Below, one piece after another: positions 1 through 8,828 of a DNA stretch of 64,000 nt; the stretch's first letter is position 1; each line of letters begins with the position of its first letter. Where the stretch lies: the NCBI GenBank assembly GCA_963726335.1, contig CAVSCD010000010.1:124001-188000 (forward strand), in the 5' to 3' direction. The notes beneath the pieces are model-generated. The model was given only the letters and a program-made list of their open reading frames with translations, was not told the origin of the DNA and ran no database searches. This DNA comes from CAVSCD01 sp963726335. GTDB lineage: Bacteria > Acidobacteriota > Aminicenantia > Aminicenantales > UBA8522. The position numbers and the translations under genes are program-made.

Positions 1-1252
1 CTTTCATGACGTTCGGTCCGCGGGTTAGGATCTCGCCGTCGGGAGCGATCTTCACCTCGACCCCGGGGATGGGCTTGCCGACCGTCCCGAACCTGAGGTT
101 CTCGAAGGAATTGGCCGAGATGACGGGCGATGTCTCCGTCAGGCCGTACCCTTCGATCACAACCAGGCCCATGGCATAGAAGAATTCGCCGATGTCCTTG
201 GAGAGCGGGGCCCCGCCCGAAACGAAGAACCGGATCCGGCCTCCGGTTTTGGCCACGACCTTGGAAAAAACCAGCTTATTGGCCAGGGCGCGCCGGCGCT
301 TGAGCCCGCGGCCGATCGGCCGCTTGTCGAGCTCTCGCCGCGCGTACTCCCGCCCGACCTTGAGCGCCCAGTAAAAAATCCTTTTTTTCAGGGCCGAACC
401 GGCGAGGGCGGTATCCATAACGCGGACATAGATCTTCTCGAAAACCCGGGGCACGCTGACCATGACCGTCGGCCGGACCTCGAGCAGGTTCTGGGCGACG
501 GTCTCGACGCTTTCGGCGTAGCCGATGCTGCAACCCACGGAGACGTAGCAGAACGTGGCCATTCGCTCGAAGACGTGGGATAGAGGCAGGAAGGACAGGA
601 CGGTGTCCGTTGTTTCGAATCCGATATAGGGGACGCCGGTTTCGACGTTGCTCACAAAATTGCGGTGGGTCAGGATGACGCCTTTGGGCAGCCCCGTCGT
701 GCCCGAGGTGTAAATCAGCGTGGCCTCGTCTTCCGGCTGGACGGCGAGCGCCAGCGATTCGAAGAGCGCCGGCTCGCGCGCGTCAAGCTTCTCCCCCGCC
801 GCCATGATGTCGCGGAACCGGAGCACCCCGGGAGGAACATCGTCGCTCAAGCTGATGAAGTGCCTCACCTGTCCAAGCGCGCCCCGGACCGCCGCCACTT
901 TCTGCCATTGCTCGTCGTTCGAGACGATGACGGTCCGGGCGTCGGAATCGTTGATGATGTACTTGATCTGCTCGGGGACGAGCGTGGTGTAGACCGGCAC
1001 GGTGATCGCTCCCAGGCAGAGGTTGGCCATGTCGCACATCACCCACTCGGGCCTGTTCTCCGAGAGAAGAATGACTTTCTCCCCCTTCGCAAGACCGAGC
1101 TCCTTGAGACCCAGGCAGAAATACCTCACGTTCCGGCCGAATTCCCCGGTCGACAGGGGGACGTACCGGCCGTCCTTCTTGTAGAGCATGAAATCCGGCC
1201 GGGGATGGTCCTTGAGGGTGTTCAGAAGTATCCGGGAAAGCGTTTCAGCCAT
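1..1252 (-). CDS. Long-chain acyl-CoA synthetase (AMP-binding), 3' end cut by window
   Basis: Reading leftward from the ATG at 1252, the protein begins MAETLSRILLNTLKDHPRPD and runs off the window edge after about 417 residues; the family is usually about 600 long. The adenylate-forming P-loop YTSGTTGLPKGV (around residues 178-189) and the later YGLTETSP motif are intact, so this is an ANL-superfamily ligase that activates fatty acids to acyl-AMP and then acyl-CoA. The N-terminal region (KEGxYxPLST, then a search for VPVYTTL) resembles the FadD15/long-chain branch. A GGAGGG ribosome site lies just upstream of the start, and a clear sigma70-type promoter precedes it, so it is the first gene of its transcript. 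The chain-length preference cannot be read from the sequence. Confidence 0.9.
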   Translation of the reverse strand, partial: MAETLSRILLNTLKDHPRPDFMLYKKDGRYVPLSTGEFGRNVRYFCLGLKELGLAKGEKVILLSENRPEWVMCDMANLCLGAITVPVYTTLVPEQIKYIINDSDARTVIVSNDEQWQKVAAVRGALGQVRHFISLSDDVPPGVLRFRDIMAAGEKLDAREPALFESLALAVQPEDEATLIYTSGTTGLPKGVILTHRNFVSNVETGVPYIGFETTDTVLSFLPLSHVFERMATFCYVSVGCSIGYAESVETVAQNLLEVRPTVMVSVPRVFEKIYVRVMDTALAGSALKKRIFYWALKVGREYARRELDKRPIGRGLKRRRALANKLVFSKVVAKTGGRIRFFVSGGAPLSKDIGEFFYAMGLVVIEGYGLTETSPVISANSFENLRFGTVGKPIPGVEVKIAPDGEILTRGPNVMK

Positions 1253-1278
1253 TTTTTCCCTCCGTAAAAAGTTGGCTC

Positions 1279-1308
1279 ATTGTAAGTCGGCTTAAAACGG
1301 CCTGTCAA
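1279..1308 (-). promoter_or_regulatory. Sigma70-type promoter of the acyl-CoA synthetase
   Basis: Read on the minus strand: TTGACA, an 18-nt spacer, then TACAAT. The predicted transcription start is about 20 nt before the ATG at 1252. Confidence 0.75.
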
Positions 1309-1320
1309 GGAAAAATTGGG

Positions 1321-3714
1321 TCAAAAGAGTTCGATCCGGTCGAGGAAAGCGGCGATTTCCCAGGCCGGCACCCAGGGAAACCAGTCCGCGTACTTGAATT
1401 TCAGGGTGATGATGTTGCCTCGGTCTTTTAGGTACTTCTTCGGAATGAAAAGGCGCACCGTATTCTTCCCGTCCTTCAGTACTCTCTCCGTTGAATAACT
1501 CTGGTTCAGGGTGATCGTCACTCCCTGGGAATATCGCCCATACCAGCACCAGCCGGAGAAATCAAAAGGAGAGTAAAGGAATATCCGAACCGTCAGGTGA
1601 TCGCCGGCCGGTCTGTTGATCTCCCAGCTGATCTCCTTCTCACAGATCAACCTGTGCTGACCGGCGACCAGAACGCCGTAGCCAAGTCCGCGAAGACAAA
1701 CCAGCGGATCCTGGCGTTCCGCCAAGTCTTCTTCCAAAGGAGAAAAATCGAACTCCCGGACCGTGGCGGGAATCACGATCCCGGCAAAATCCAGGGCATA
1801 ATGAATGGAGAGACCGCGTCCCGGCGGACAGGGCAGCCGCGCTTTGACCTCGGCATCGGCGAGAGATATTTTCAGGCTGCTCGAGCTGAAACCGGGGATC
1901 GCCAATCGGAGTCGAAAACCGACATCCTCACCGACTGTCTGATTCTTGAAAACAAGATAAAGATAGCCGTTCGAGGTGGACGCTTTGTCAATTTCCAGGT
2001 GGGGGAACTGAGGCGGGATCTCCCTGAAGCGATAGGCGGGATAAAAGCGGCTGCCCAGATCATAAACCAGACGGCAATCCGCAACGTCTTTCTTTTTTGC
2101 CGGGATGTCGAAAGCCTCCAGCCAGCCGAGCAGCTTCCGGTAACGCGCTTCCTCGGACGGCCTGTCTTTGAGGAGATAAACAAAGTTGTCTTTTTCAGTC
2201 TGATCATAATAAGCGAGAGTATAAGCGGGATAACGATTGTAATACAGGGCGTCGACCACGAGTTCTTCGCCTGTCACGGCGGTGAGAAGATAGGCTGTCC
2301 AATAATCGGCGGTCCAATATCGTTGACCGGTTTCTTGCATGGCCCCTACGGTTTGGGAGAGGCGGGCCTGCTCGTCTTTGACCAATCCAAAGTGCAAGAG
2401 GCTCGTTCTCAGATTGAAGACGATGAAGAGCAAGGCGACGAGCCCAAAAGCCAGGACGGTACGGACCCTCGACTTGAGGCCCAAGAGAATCGCCAGGAAT
2501 AGCACCGGCAGGCTGATATAAAGGGGATAAAAATATCGGACTGCCGAGTGCGCGCTGAAATGAGCGCACAGATAAAGAAGGAAAAAAAGGAACGTGAACA
2601 GGCTGAACACGGCCTGCGGAAGAAAGGCCCGTTTTTTTAGGCAGAGCACCACGAGATAAGCGAAACCCGAAACCAGGAAAAGGGGGACGACGTATCTCCA
2701 GGGGTGGGGATCGGCCGCCAACAAGGAAACGGTGAAGTCGGCCATGGCTTTGACCGTGTTCCAGTCGAGGGCCCTTTTTCCCTGGGTCAAAAAGCCCGCC
2801 AGCTGAAAGCGGTTGAAGATCTCGATGAGGAGCTGGGGGAGAAACCCGAGGATCGCAAAGCCGATGAGAGTGGCGTACCTTCGGATCCTCGATTTCAGCT
2901 TGAAGGTCACGATGATGAAACTCGTCAGGATCAGCGCCGCCGTGACCTCATGCGTCCAGAAAGCGGTCCCCATCAAGAAGCCGAGGGCCGGGATGAGCTT
3001 TTCCTTCTGGCGGAAGGAAATGAGATAGGCCAGATACAGCAGCAGGCTGCCTAATAAAAGGACCAGGGGATACGCCGACGTATTGTCAAAACCGGCCACA
3101 AGGAGCGGCGTGATCGGCAGGCTGTAGAAAAAACCCACGGCCAGAGCAAAGGAGACAGAAAAGACCTCCCTCAGAAGGACGAACTGAGCGGCGATGAAGG
3201 CCAGGTAGATGGCGAGAGTGACGCATTTCAGGACGAGGACCGAATACCCGAATATCTGGAAAGCCAAGGCATAGAGATGGCTGGACAGCGATCCCAGGTA
3301 AAGCTGGCCGTAAAAACAGACAGGAGGCACCTTCCCTTCCGCGATGTGTTTCCCCATTAACGCCATGATGGCGTCGTCGCTGTTCATCATCCCGTTGGGG
3401 AAGGCAAGATAGGGTAAGCGGAGGAAGGTGGCGAGAAGGAGGAGCACAAGAAGGCCGACTCCTCCCCGGAATATCCCCGGGGGAAGCCTGACCCTGCCTT
3501 GGCGAATCATGAAGCACAGGCGATATCCGGTCAAGACCAGGAAGGGAAGAAGGGCCCACAGATAGCTTACCGGGAGCTTCCGTAACAGACCGAAATTGTC
3601 CTTGAACCAAAGAACGATGAAGGCGGCATAGAAGAACAGCTGTAAGGATCGAACCCACTTCTGCGCCGCGCAGGACCCGCCACCCCCGAGCGCGGTGCTG
3701 ACCCCTTCCCGCAC
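1321..3714 (-). CDS. Polytopic membrane glycosyltransferase-like protein (GT39/ArnT-like) with C-terminal soluble domain
   Basis: The first roughly 480 residues hold a dozen or so hydrophobic segments. A large acidic loop after the first group carries NSDDAIMALMGKHIAEGK, the place where GT-C/PMT-type transferases carry their catalytic acidic pair. The last 300 residues are soluble and beta-rich. This suggests transfer of a sugar from a polyprenyl-phosphate donor on the outer face of the inner membrane; substrate unknown. The frame stays open to a TTG at 3750, but that TTG is the -35 box of a strong promoter (3721-3750). The start must therefore be downstream; the GTG at 3714 falls on the predicted transcription start and is chosen here (797 residues). 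No later ATG occurs before the second membrane segment. Confidence 0.7.
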   Translation of the reverse strand: MREGVSTALGGGGSCAAQKWVRSLQLFFYAAFIVLWFKDNFGLLRKLPVSYLWALLPFLVLTGYRLCFMIRQGRVRLPPGIFRGGVGLLVLLLLATFLRLPYLAFPNGMMNSDDAIMALMGKHIAEGKVPPVCFYGQLYLGSLSSHLYALAFQIFGYSVLVLKCVTLAIYLAFIAAQFVLLREVFSVSFALAVGFFYSLPITPLLVAGFDNTSAYPLVLLLGSLLLYLAYLISFRQKEKLIPALGFLMGTAFWTHEVTAALILTSFIIVTFKLKSRIRRYATLIGFAILGFLPQLLIEIFNRFQLAGFLTQGKRALDWNTVKAMADFTVSLLAADPHPWRYVVPLFLVSGFAYLVVLCLKKRAFLPQAVFSLFTFLFFLLYLCAHFSAHSAVRYFYPLYISLPVLFLAILLGLKSRVRTVLAFGLVALLFIVFNLRTSLLHFGLVKDEQARLSQTVGAMQETGQRYWTADYWTAYLLTAVTGEELVVDALYYNRYPAYTLAYYDQTEKDNFVYLLKDRPSEEARYRKLLGWLEAFDIPAKKKDVADCRLVYDLGSRFYPAYRFREIPPQFPHLEIDKASTSNGYLYLVFKNQTVGEDVGFRLRLAIPGFSSSSLKISLADAEVKARLPCPPGRGLSIHYALDFAGIVIPATVREFDFSPLEEDLAERQDPLVCLRGLGYGVLVAGQHRLICEKEISWEINRPAGDHLTVRIFLYSPFDFSGWCWYGRYSQGVTITLNQSYSTERVLKDGKNTVRLFIPKKYLKDRGNIITLKFKYADWFPWVPAWEIAAFLDRIELF

Positions 3715-3720
3715 GCCGAC

Positions 3721-3750
3721 ATGATATTCGCGGCCGTAGGCGCCTGTCAA
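3721..3750 (-). promoter_or_regulatory. Sigma70-type promoter; relaxed member of the conserved-spacer family
   Basis: Minus strand: TTGACA, then GGCGCCTACGGCCGCGAA, then TATCAT (18-nt spacer). The spacer matches the recurrent CCCGTCnnCGGCCGGGAA pattern in its right half. It lies inside the 5' extension of the downstream open frame and so moves that gene's start. Confidence 0.8.
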
Positions 3751-3781
3751 TGAGACGGGGGCTCATCGAGCCGGGGCCGGA

Positions 3782-3810
3782 TTGACAACCCGCCGAAGGG
3801 ACTGTAGAAT
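3782..3810 (+). promoter_or_regulatory. Sigma70-type promoter of the OmpA-family gene
   Basis: TTGACA, a 17-nt spacer, TAGAAT. The leader to the ATG at 3901 is about 84 nt. It is divergent from the promoter at 3721-3750, only about 30 bp away. Confidence 0.75.
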
Positions 3811-3900
3811 CCCCGACTTGCCAAGAGAGGCCGCGGCGCTGATGGTCCTTGCCAGCTTCGCCGGGGCCGAACCCCGAAAATTCAGGAGGATTAAGAACTC

Positions 3901-4744
3901 ATGAAGAACTCGCTCACCGTCGCCATCGCCGCCGGAATTATGGTGCTCGCTCTGGCCGGGGGCGTCGCCGCCCAGGTCGGGGACTACAAGGACTGCAAAG
4001 ACCATCCGCTGTTCCCCACGCGCATGCCGGACTACCGCATCGCGGACTGCAAGGTCGAGGATTTCGGGTTTTACGAATTCTACGTGACGAAGGGCCCAAA
4101 GATCCCGGTCGAGGGCAAGTTCACCTTCATTGCCTACATTTACACCGGAGAGGCGAGCAAAGGAGCCGAGCGCTCTGGCCGTTGTCCGGAACTACGAGAA
4201 CGCCATCAAGAAGGCGGGAGGAACTATCCTGCAGAGCGTCCCGAACTGGTGGGTGAACGGGAAGATCGTCAAGGGCGATCAGGAAGTATGGGTCCAGGCC
4301 GAGAAGGGTAACGGCAGGATCTGGCTCCGGATCGTCGAGAAGAAGGAAATGGAGCAGTTCATCGAGGCGGACGCCGCCGCCTTGGGGAACGACATCAGGA
4401 TGCAGGGCCATGCCGCTGTTTATGGCATCCTGTTCGATACCGGCAAGTCCACCATCAAGCCCGAGTCGGCGCAGGCGATCGGCGAGATGGCCAAGATGCT
4501 GACCGCCGACGCGGCCCTCAAGATCCACGTCGTCGGCCACACCGATAACGTGGGCGACGTGAACGCCAACATCAAGCTGTCCCAGGAGCGCGGCGAGGCC
4601 GTCCTCCAGGCGCTCGTCCGCGACCACGGCATCGCCGCCTCCCGCCTGAGGTCATACGGCTGCGGCCAGTTCGCGCCCGTCGCCTCGAATGACTCCGAGG
4701 AAGGCCGGGCCAAGAACCGCCGCGTCGAGCTGGTCAAGCAGTAA
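3901..4744 (+). CDS. OmpA-family outer-membrane protein, frame broken near 4160
   Basis: A signal peptide (MKNSLTVAIAAGIMVLALAG, cleaved after VAAQ) leads into a short N-terminal domain with paired cysteines. The C-terminal half is an OmpA/MotB peptidoglycan-binding domain: GILFDTGKSTIKPES, VVGHTDNVGD, and a closing AKNRRVELVKQ. It should tether the outer membrane to the cell wall. The frame changes by one base at the AAA run 4159-4161. Removing one A joins GEASKEPSALAVVRNYENAI into a continuous protein of about 280 residues. Both halves look functional, so a sequencing indel is the simplest reading. A strong AGGAGGA ribosome site sits 10 nt before the ATG. The 3' end overlaps the convergent glgP stop by 11 bp. 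Confidence 0.85.
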
Positions 4745-7221
4745 GCCGGACTTTCCAGATCTTCTCCGCGTACTCGCGGATCGCGCGGTCGGACGAAAAC
4801 CCGCCCGTCCGGGCGGTGTTGAGGATCGACATCTTCGTCCAGCGGCCGGTGTCCAAGTACGTCCGGGCGGCCGCCTCCTGGGCTTCGACGTAGGCACGGT
4901 AATCGGCGAGCACCAGGAACGGGTCCTGGTCGAGCAGGTTATCGACCAGCGGTTGAAAAAGGCCGGCGTCGCCTCGTGAGAAAAAGCCCCCGGCGAGCTG
5001 GCTGATCGCCTCCCGAAGCTCGCCGTCGCACTCCACTACGCCGCGCGGCCGGTAGCCGGAGGCGCGCAGCCCGGCGGCCCCGTCGACCGTCAACCCGAAC
5101 AGGAAGAAGTTCTCGGCGCCGACCGCCTCCCGGATCTCGACGTTCGCGCCGTCGAGGGTGCCGATGGTCAGCGCGCCGTTCATCGCCAACTTCATATTTC
5201 CCGTTCCCGACGCCTCCTTGCCGGCGGTCGAGATCTGCTCGGACAGGTCGGCGGCGGGATAAACCCCCTGGGCGTTGGTCACGTTGAAATCCGGCAGGAA
5301 AACGACTTTGAGGCGGCCGCCCACGATCGGGTCGGCGTTGACCGTCTCGGCCACCGAATTGACGAGCTTGATGATCAGCTTGGCCATGCGGTAGCCGGGC
5401 GCCGCCTTGCCCCCGACGATGACGGTGCGCGGCACGTTCTCAGCTCCGGGATCGCGCCGGATCCGGTTGTACAGGGTGATGACGTGGAGCGCGTTGAGGT
5501 GCTGCCGTTTGTACTCGTGGATGCGCTTGACCTGGACGTCGAACATCGAAGCCGGGTCCACCTCGACCCCGGTGCGGGCGCGGATGACCGCCGCCAGGTC
5601 GCGCTTGGCGGCCAGCTTGACCTCGCGCCAGGCCGCGCGGAAGCCGTCATCGTCGGCGCGCCCCTCGAGGCCGCTCAGCCGCTCGAGGTCCCGGACCCAG
5701 TCCTCCCCGACCGCCTCGCTGAGCAGCGCGGCGAGACGGGGGTTGGCGACTTTCAGGAACCGGCGCGGCGTCACCCCGTTCGTGACGTTGCAGAACTTTT
5801 CCGGCTCGAGTTCGGCGAAATCGCGGAACACCTCCCGGCGCAGCAACTCGCTGTGGAGCGCGGCGACGCCGTTGACGGAGTGGCTGCCGACGGCTGCCAG
5901 ATGTGCCATGCGCACATGGCGCTCGCCGCGCTCATCGATGAGCGACATCCGCGCCACGCGCGCCCCGTCGCCGGGGAAGCGGACGCGGACCTCGTCGAGG
6001 AACCGGCGGTTGATCTCGTAGATGATCTCGAGGTGCCGCGGCAGCAGCCGGGCGAACAGCGGCACCGGCCACTTCTCGAGGGCCTCGGGCAGCAGCGTAT
6101 GGTTGGTATAGGCGAGCGCCGCCCTGCTGACCTCCCAGGCCCGCTCCCACGGCAGGCCGTGCTCGTCGACGAGCAAACGCATCAGCTCGGCCACCGCGAT
6201 CGCCGGGTGAGTGTCGTTGAGCTGGACCGCGAAGTGCTTATGGAAGGTGTCCGGCGCGCGCCCCTGCGCGAGATGGAGCCGGAGCATGTCCTGGAGAGAG
6301 CAGGAGACGAAGAAGTGCTGCTGCTCGAGCCGCAGCTCGCGGCCCCGCAGCAGCTCGTCGTTCGGGTAGAGCACCTTGGAGATGTTCTCGGAGACGATCT
6401 TCTGATCGACCGCTCCCCAGTAATCTCCGAGGTTGAAGGCCGCGAAGTCGAAGCTTTCGGCGGCTTCCGCCTTCCACAGGCGCAGCAATCCGCAGGTGCC
6501 GACCCGGTAGCCCGGGATCGGGGTGTCATGGGCGATACCGCGGACTTCGCGGTCCGGGATCCAGCGCGTCCTGAAGCGGCCTTCGGCGTCCGTGAAATGC
6601 TCCGTCCGGCCTCCCAGGCCCACGCGAAAGGACGATGCCGGGCCGGGCGATCTCCCATGGGTTGCCGTGCTGCAGCCACTTATCGGTAACCTCGACCTGC
6701 CAGCCATCGCGGATCTCCTGGTCGAAGATCCCGAATTCGTAGCGGATGCCGTAGCCGATCGACGGGATCTCCAGTGTGGCCAGCGAGTCGAGGTAGCAGG
6801 CGGCGAGCCGGCCGAGCCCGCCGTTCCCCAGGCCCGGCTCCTCCTCGCTCGCCGCCAGCTCGGCGAGGTCGACATCCAGGCCGGCAAGAGCTTCCCGAGT
6901 CTCGGCCTCGATGCCCAGGGCGGCGAGGTTGTTGAGAAGCTGCGGCCCGAGCAGGAACTCGGCGGACAGGCAGCAAACGGTCCGCACATCGCCCTCCGTG
7001 ATCGCCTGAATCGTCGACATCCAGCGCTGGACCAGGCGGTCGCGCACGGTGGCGGCAAGGGCGAGGTACAGCTCGGTGACGTTAGCGTGCTCGGGAAGGC
7101 GCGCCTGGAGGAAAAGGAGGTTGGAGAGAAAACCGGACCGGATCGCCTCGACGGTGTTATCGGAATGCCCCTCGATCAGCGTCCGATCGGGGCGCGCCGC
7201 GCAGGGCTTGCGGCGCGTCAT
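4734..7221 (-). CDS. glgP: Glycogen/alpha-glucan phosphorylase, frame broken near 6630
   Basis: GT35 phosphorylase of about 828 residues when the break is repaired, the normal family length. It releases glucose-1-phosphate from glycogen or maltodextrin. Family landmarks are present: AEFLLGPQLLNNL, GLGNGGLGRLAACYLDSLAT and VQLNDTHPAIAVAELMRLL. Towards the C-terminus, VQVKRIHEYKRQHLN and the pyridoxal-phosphate region EASGTGNMKLAMNGALTIG are also intact. One extra base at 6630-6631 shifts the frame in the region WEIARPGIVFRVGLGG. Everything on both sides is conserved, so an indel error is likely. The ATG at 7221-7219 overlaps the pyk stop (ATGA), implying translational coupling in a pyk-glgP operon that ties glycogen breakdown to lower glycolysis. 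Confidence 0.93.
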
Positions 7222-8678
7222 GGCCGGCCGCCCCCTGCCGTCCGCCTGAGGTCGATGATCTCCATGCGGTTGTTGGCGCGCGGGCTCCGCGCCGAGGGGC
7301 CTTCGGTGAGCAAAGCGATGCGCCCGGAGATGCCGTGCTCGGCGAGATAAGCGCGCGCGAACGCCGACCAGTCGTCGGGAGGCTCCGGCAGGTGGAGCGC
7401 TAGGACCCCGTAAGTGAACTGCAGCGCCCGGCAGGTCGCCTCGTGCGGGCTGACGGCGATCGTCCACACGGGCAGCCGGAAGCGGGCAACCGAGCGCGCC
7501 GTGGCACCGCTGATGGTGGGCACGAACACCGCGGCCGGCTCGGCCAACTCGAAGGTGCGCCTGACCGCGGCGGCGACGAGCTCGACGGCCGACAGCTTCA
7601 GGTCCCGGCCGCAGGCGCTCAGCGCCTCGCGCTGGGCGACCCGCGAGCGGTGGGGTTCGGCCTCGGCGGCGATCCGGGCGAGCATCGCCACCGCCTCGGC
7701 CGGCCACGCTCCGATCGCCGACTCGGCCGACAGCATCACCGCGTCGGTGCCGTCGAGGACCGCGTTGGCCACGTCGGTCGCCTCGGCGCGTGTCGGCCGC
7801 CGGTTATCGACCATAGATTCGAGCATCTGGGTGGCGGTGATGACCGGCTTGGCCAGCGCGTTGGCCGTGCTGATCAGGAGTTTTTGGACGATCGGGACGC
7901 GTTCGATCGGGATCTCGACGCCCAGGTCGCCGCGCGCCACCATCACTCCGTCGGCGGCCCGGACGATCTCGTCGAGGCGGTCGAGGGCGATCGCCCGCTC
8001 GATCTTGGCGATCACGAACGGCTGGCCGCCCATTTCGGCCGCCGCCTGCCGCACCGCCCCGATGTCGGCGGCCGAGCCGACGAACGACTGGCTTACGGCC
8101 TCGACTCCCTGTTCGAGCGCGAACCGGAGGCACTCGCGGTCGCGCTCGGTGAAGGCCGAAATGCCGAGGTCGATGCCCGGCACATTCAACCCCTTGCGCG
8201 AGCGGAGCTCGCCGCCGGCCACGACGCGGCAGGCCACTTCCTCATCCGATACCCGCTCGACCTCGAGCTCGATCAGGCCGTCGTTGAGGAACAGGGCGGC
8301 TCCGGGCCGGACCACCTGCGGCAGGCGCTCGAAATCCACCGACGCGCCCGTGGCGTCACCGACTGTCTCCCGGGTGGTCAGCGTGAATTTCTCGCCCTTG
8401 CGCAGCTCGACCGGTTCGCCGGCGATCAGGCCGATGCGCATCTTCGGGCCGGGCAGGTCGGCCATGATCGCGAGACGGCAGCCCGTTCGGGCGGCCGCGG
8501 CCCGCAGGCCGGCGATGACACGGGCGTGGCCGTCGAAATCGCCGTGCGAGAAGTTGACGCGGGCGACATCCATGCCGGCGCGGAGCAGCTCGTCCATCAC
8601 CTCGGGCAGGGCCGAGGCGGGACCGATGGTCGCCACGATCCTGGTCTTGTGGTCAGGCAAGGGGGTTGGCTTTCTCAT
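7218..8678 (-). CDS. pyk: Pyruvate kinase
   Basis: 486 residues, the usual length; converts phosphoenolpyruvate and ADP to pyruvate and ATP in the cytoplasm. The start KTRIVATIGPAS and the substrate/metal motifs RVNFSHG, KIERAIALDRLDEI, MVARGDLGVEIP and ITATQMLESM are all intact. Residues from about 70 to 165 form the B domain lid. The last 110 residues form the C-terminal domain. The gene is first in an operon with glgP (ATGA overlap) and is preceded by a strong promoter about 85 nt upstream. The end contains an unusual short tail after TEGPSARSPRANNRMEI. Confidence 0.95.
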   Translation of the reverse strand: MRKPTPLPDHKTRIVATIGPASALPEVMDELLRAGMDVARVNFSHGDFDGHARVIAGLRAAAARTGCRLAIMADLPGPKMRIGLIAGEPVELRKGEKFTLTTRETVGDATGASVDFERLPQVVRPGAALFLNDGLIELEVERVSDEEVACRVVAGGELRSRKGLNVPGIDLGISAFTERDRECLRFALEQGVEAVSQSFVGSAADIGAVRQAAAEMGGQPFVIAKIERAIALDRLDEIVRAADGVMVARGDLGVEIPIERVPIVQKLLISTANALAKPVITATQMLESMVDNRRPTRAEATDVANAVLDGTDAVMLSAESAIGAWPAEAVAMLARIAAEAEPHRSRVAQREALSACGRDLKLSAVELVAAAVRRTFELAEPAAVFVPTISGATARSVARFRLPVWTIAVSPHEATCRALQFTYGVLALHLPEPPDDWSAFARAYLAEHGISGRIALLTEGPSARSPRANNRMEIIDLRRTAGGGRP

Positions 8679-8767
8679 GTCGGGATCTCCGGAAGGCCCT
8701 TGACCTACCGCGCGGCGCGAGAACCGCGACTGCCGGGCCAGAAATCGATGCTGAACATTTCAAAAAG

Positions 8768-8797
8768 ATGATATGGCCTGTCGCCGGCAGGTGTCAA
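8768..8797 (-). promoter_or_regulatory. Sigma70-type promoter of the pyk-glgP operon
   Basis: Minus strand: TTGACA, CCTGCCGGCGACAGGCCA, TATCAT. The 18-nt spacer contains an inverted repeat, CCTG...CAGG, in a position similar to CCCG...CGGG in the conserved-spacer promoters. Confidence 0.8.
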
Positions 8798-8828
8798 TGA
8801 CCGGCCTCAATTCCTGGCGGAACCGGAA

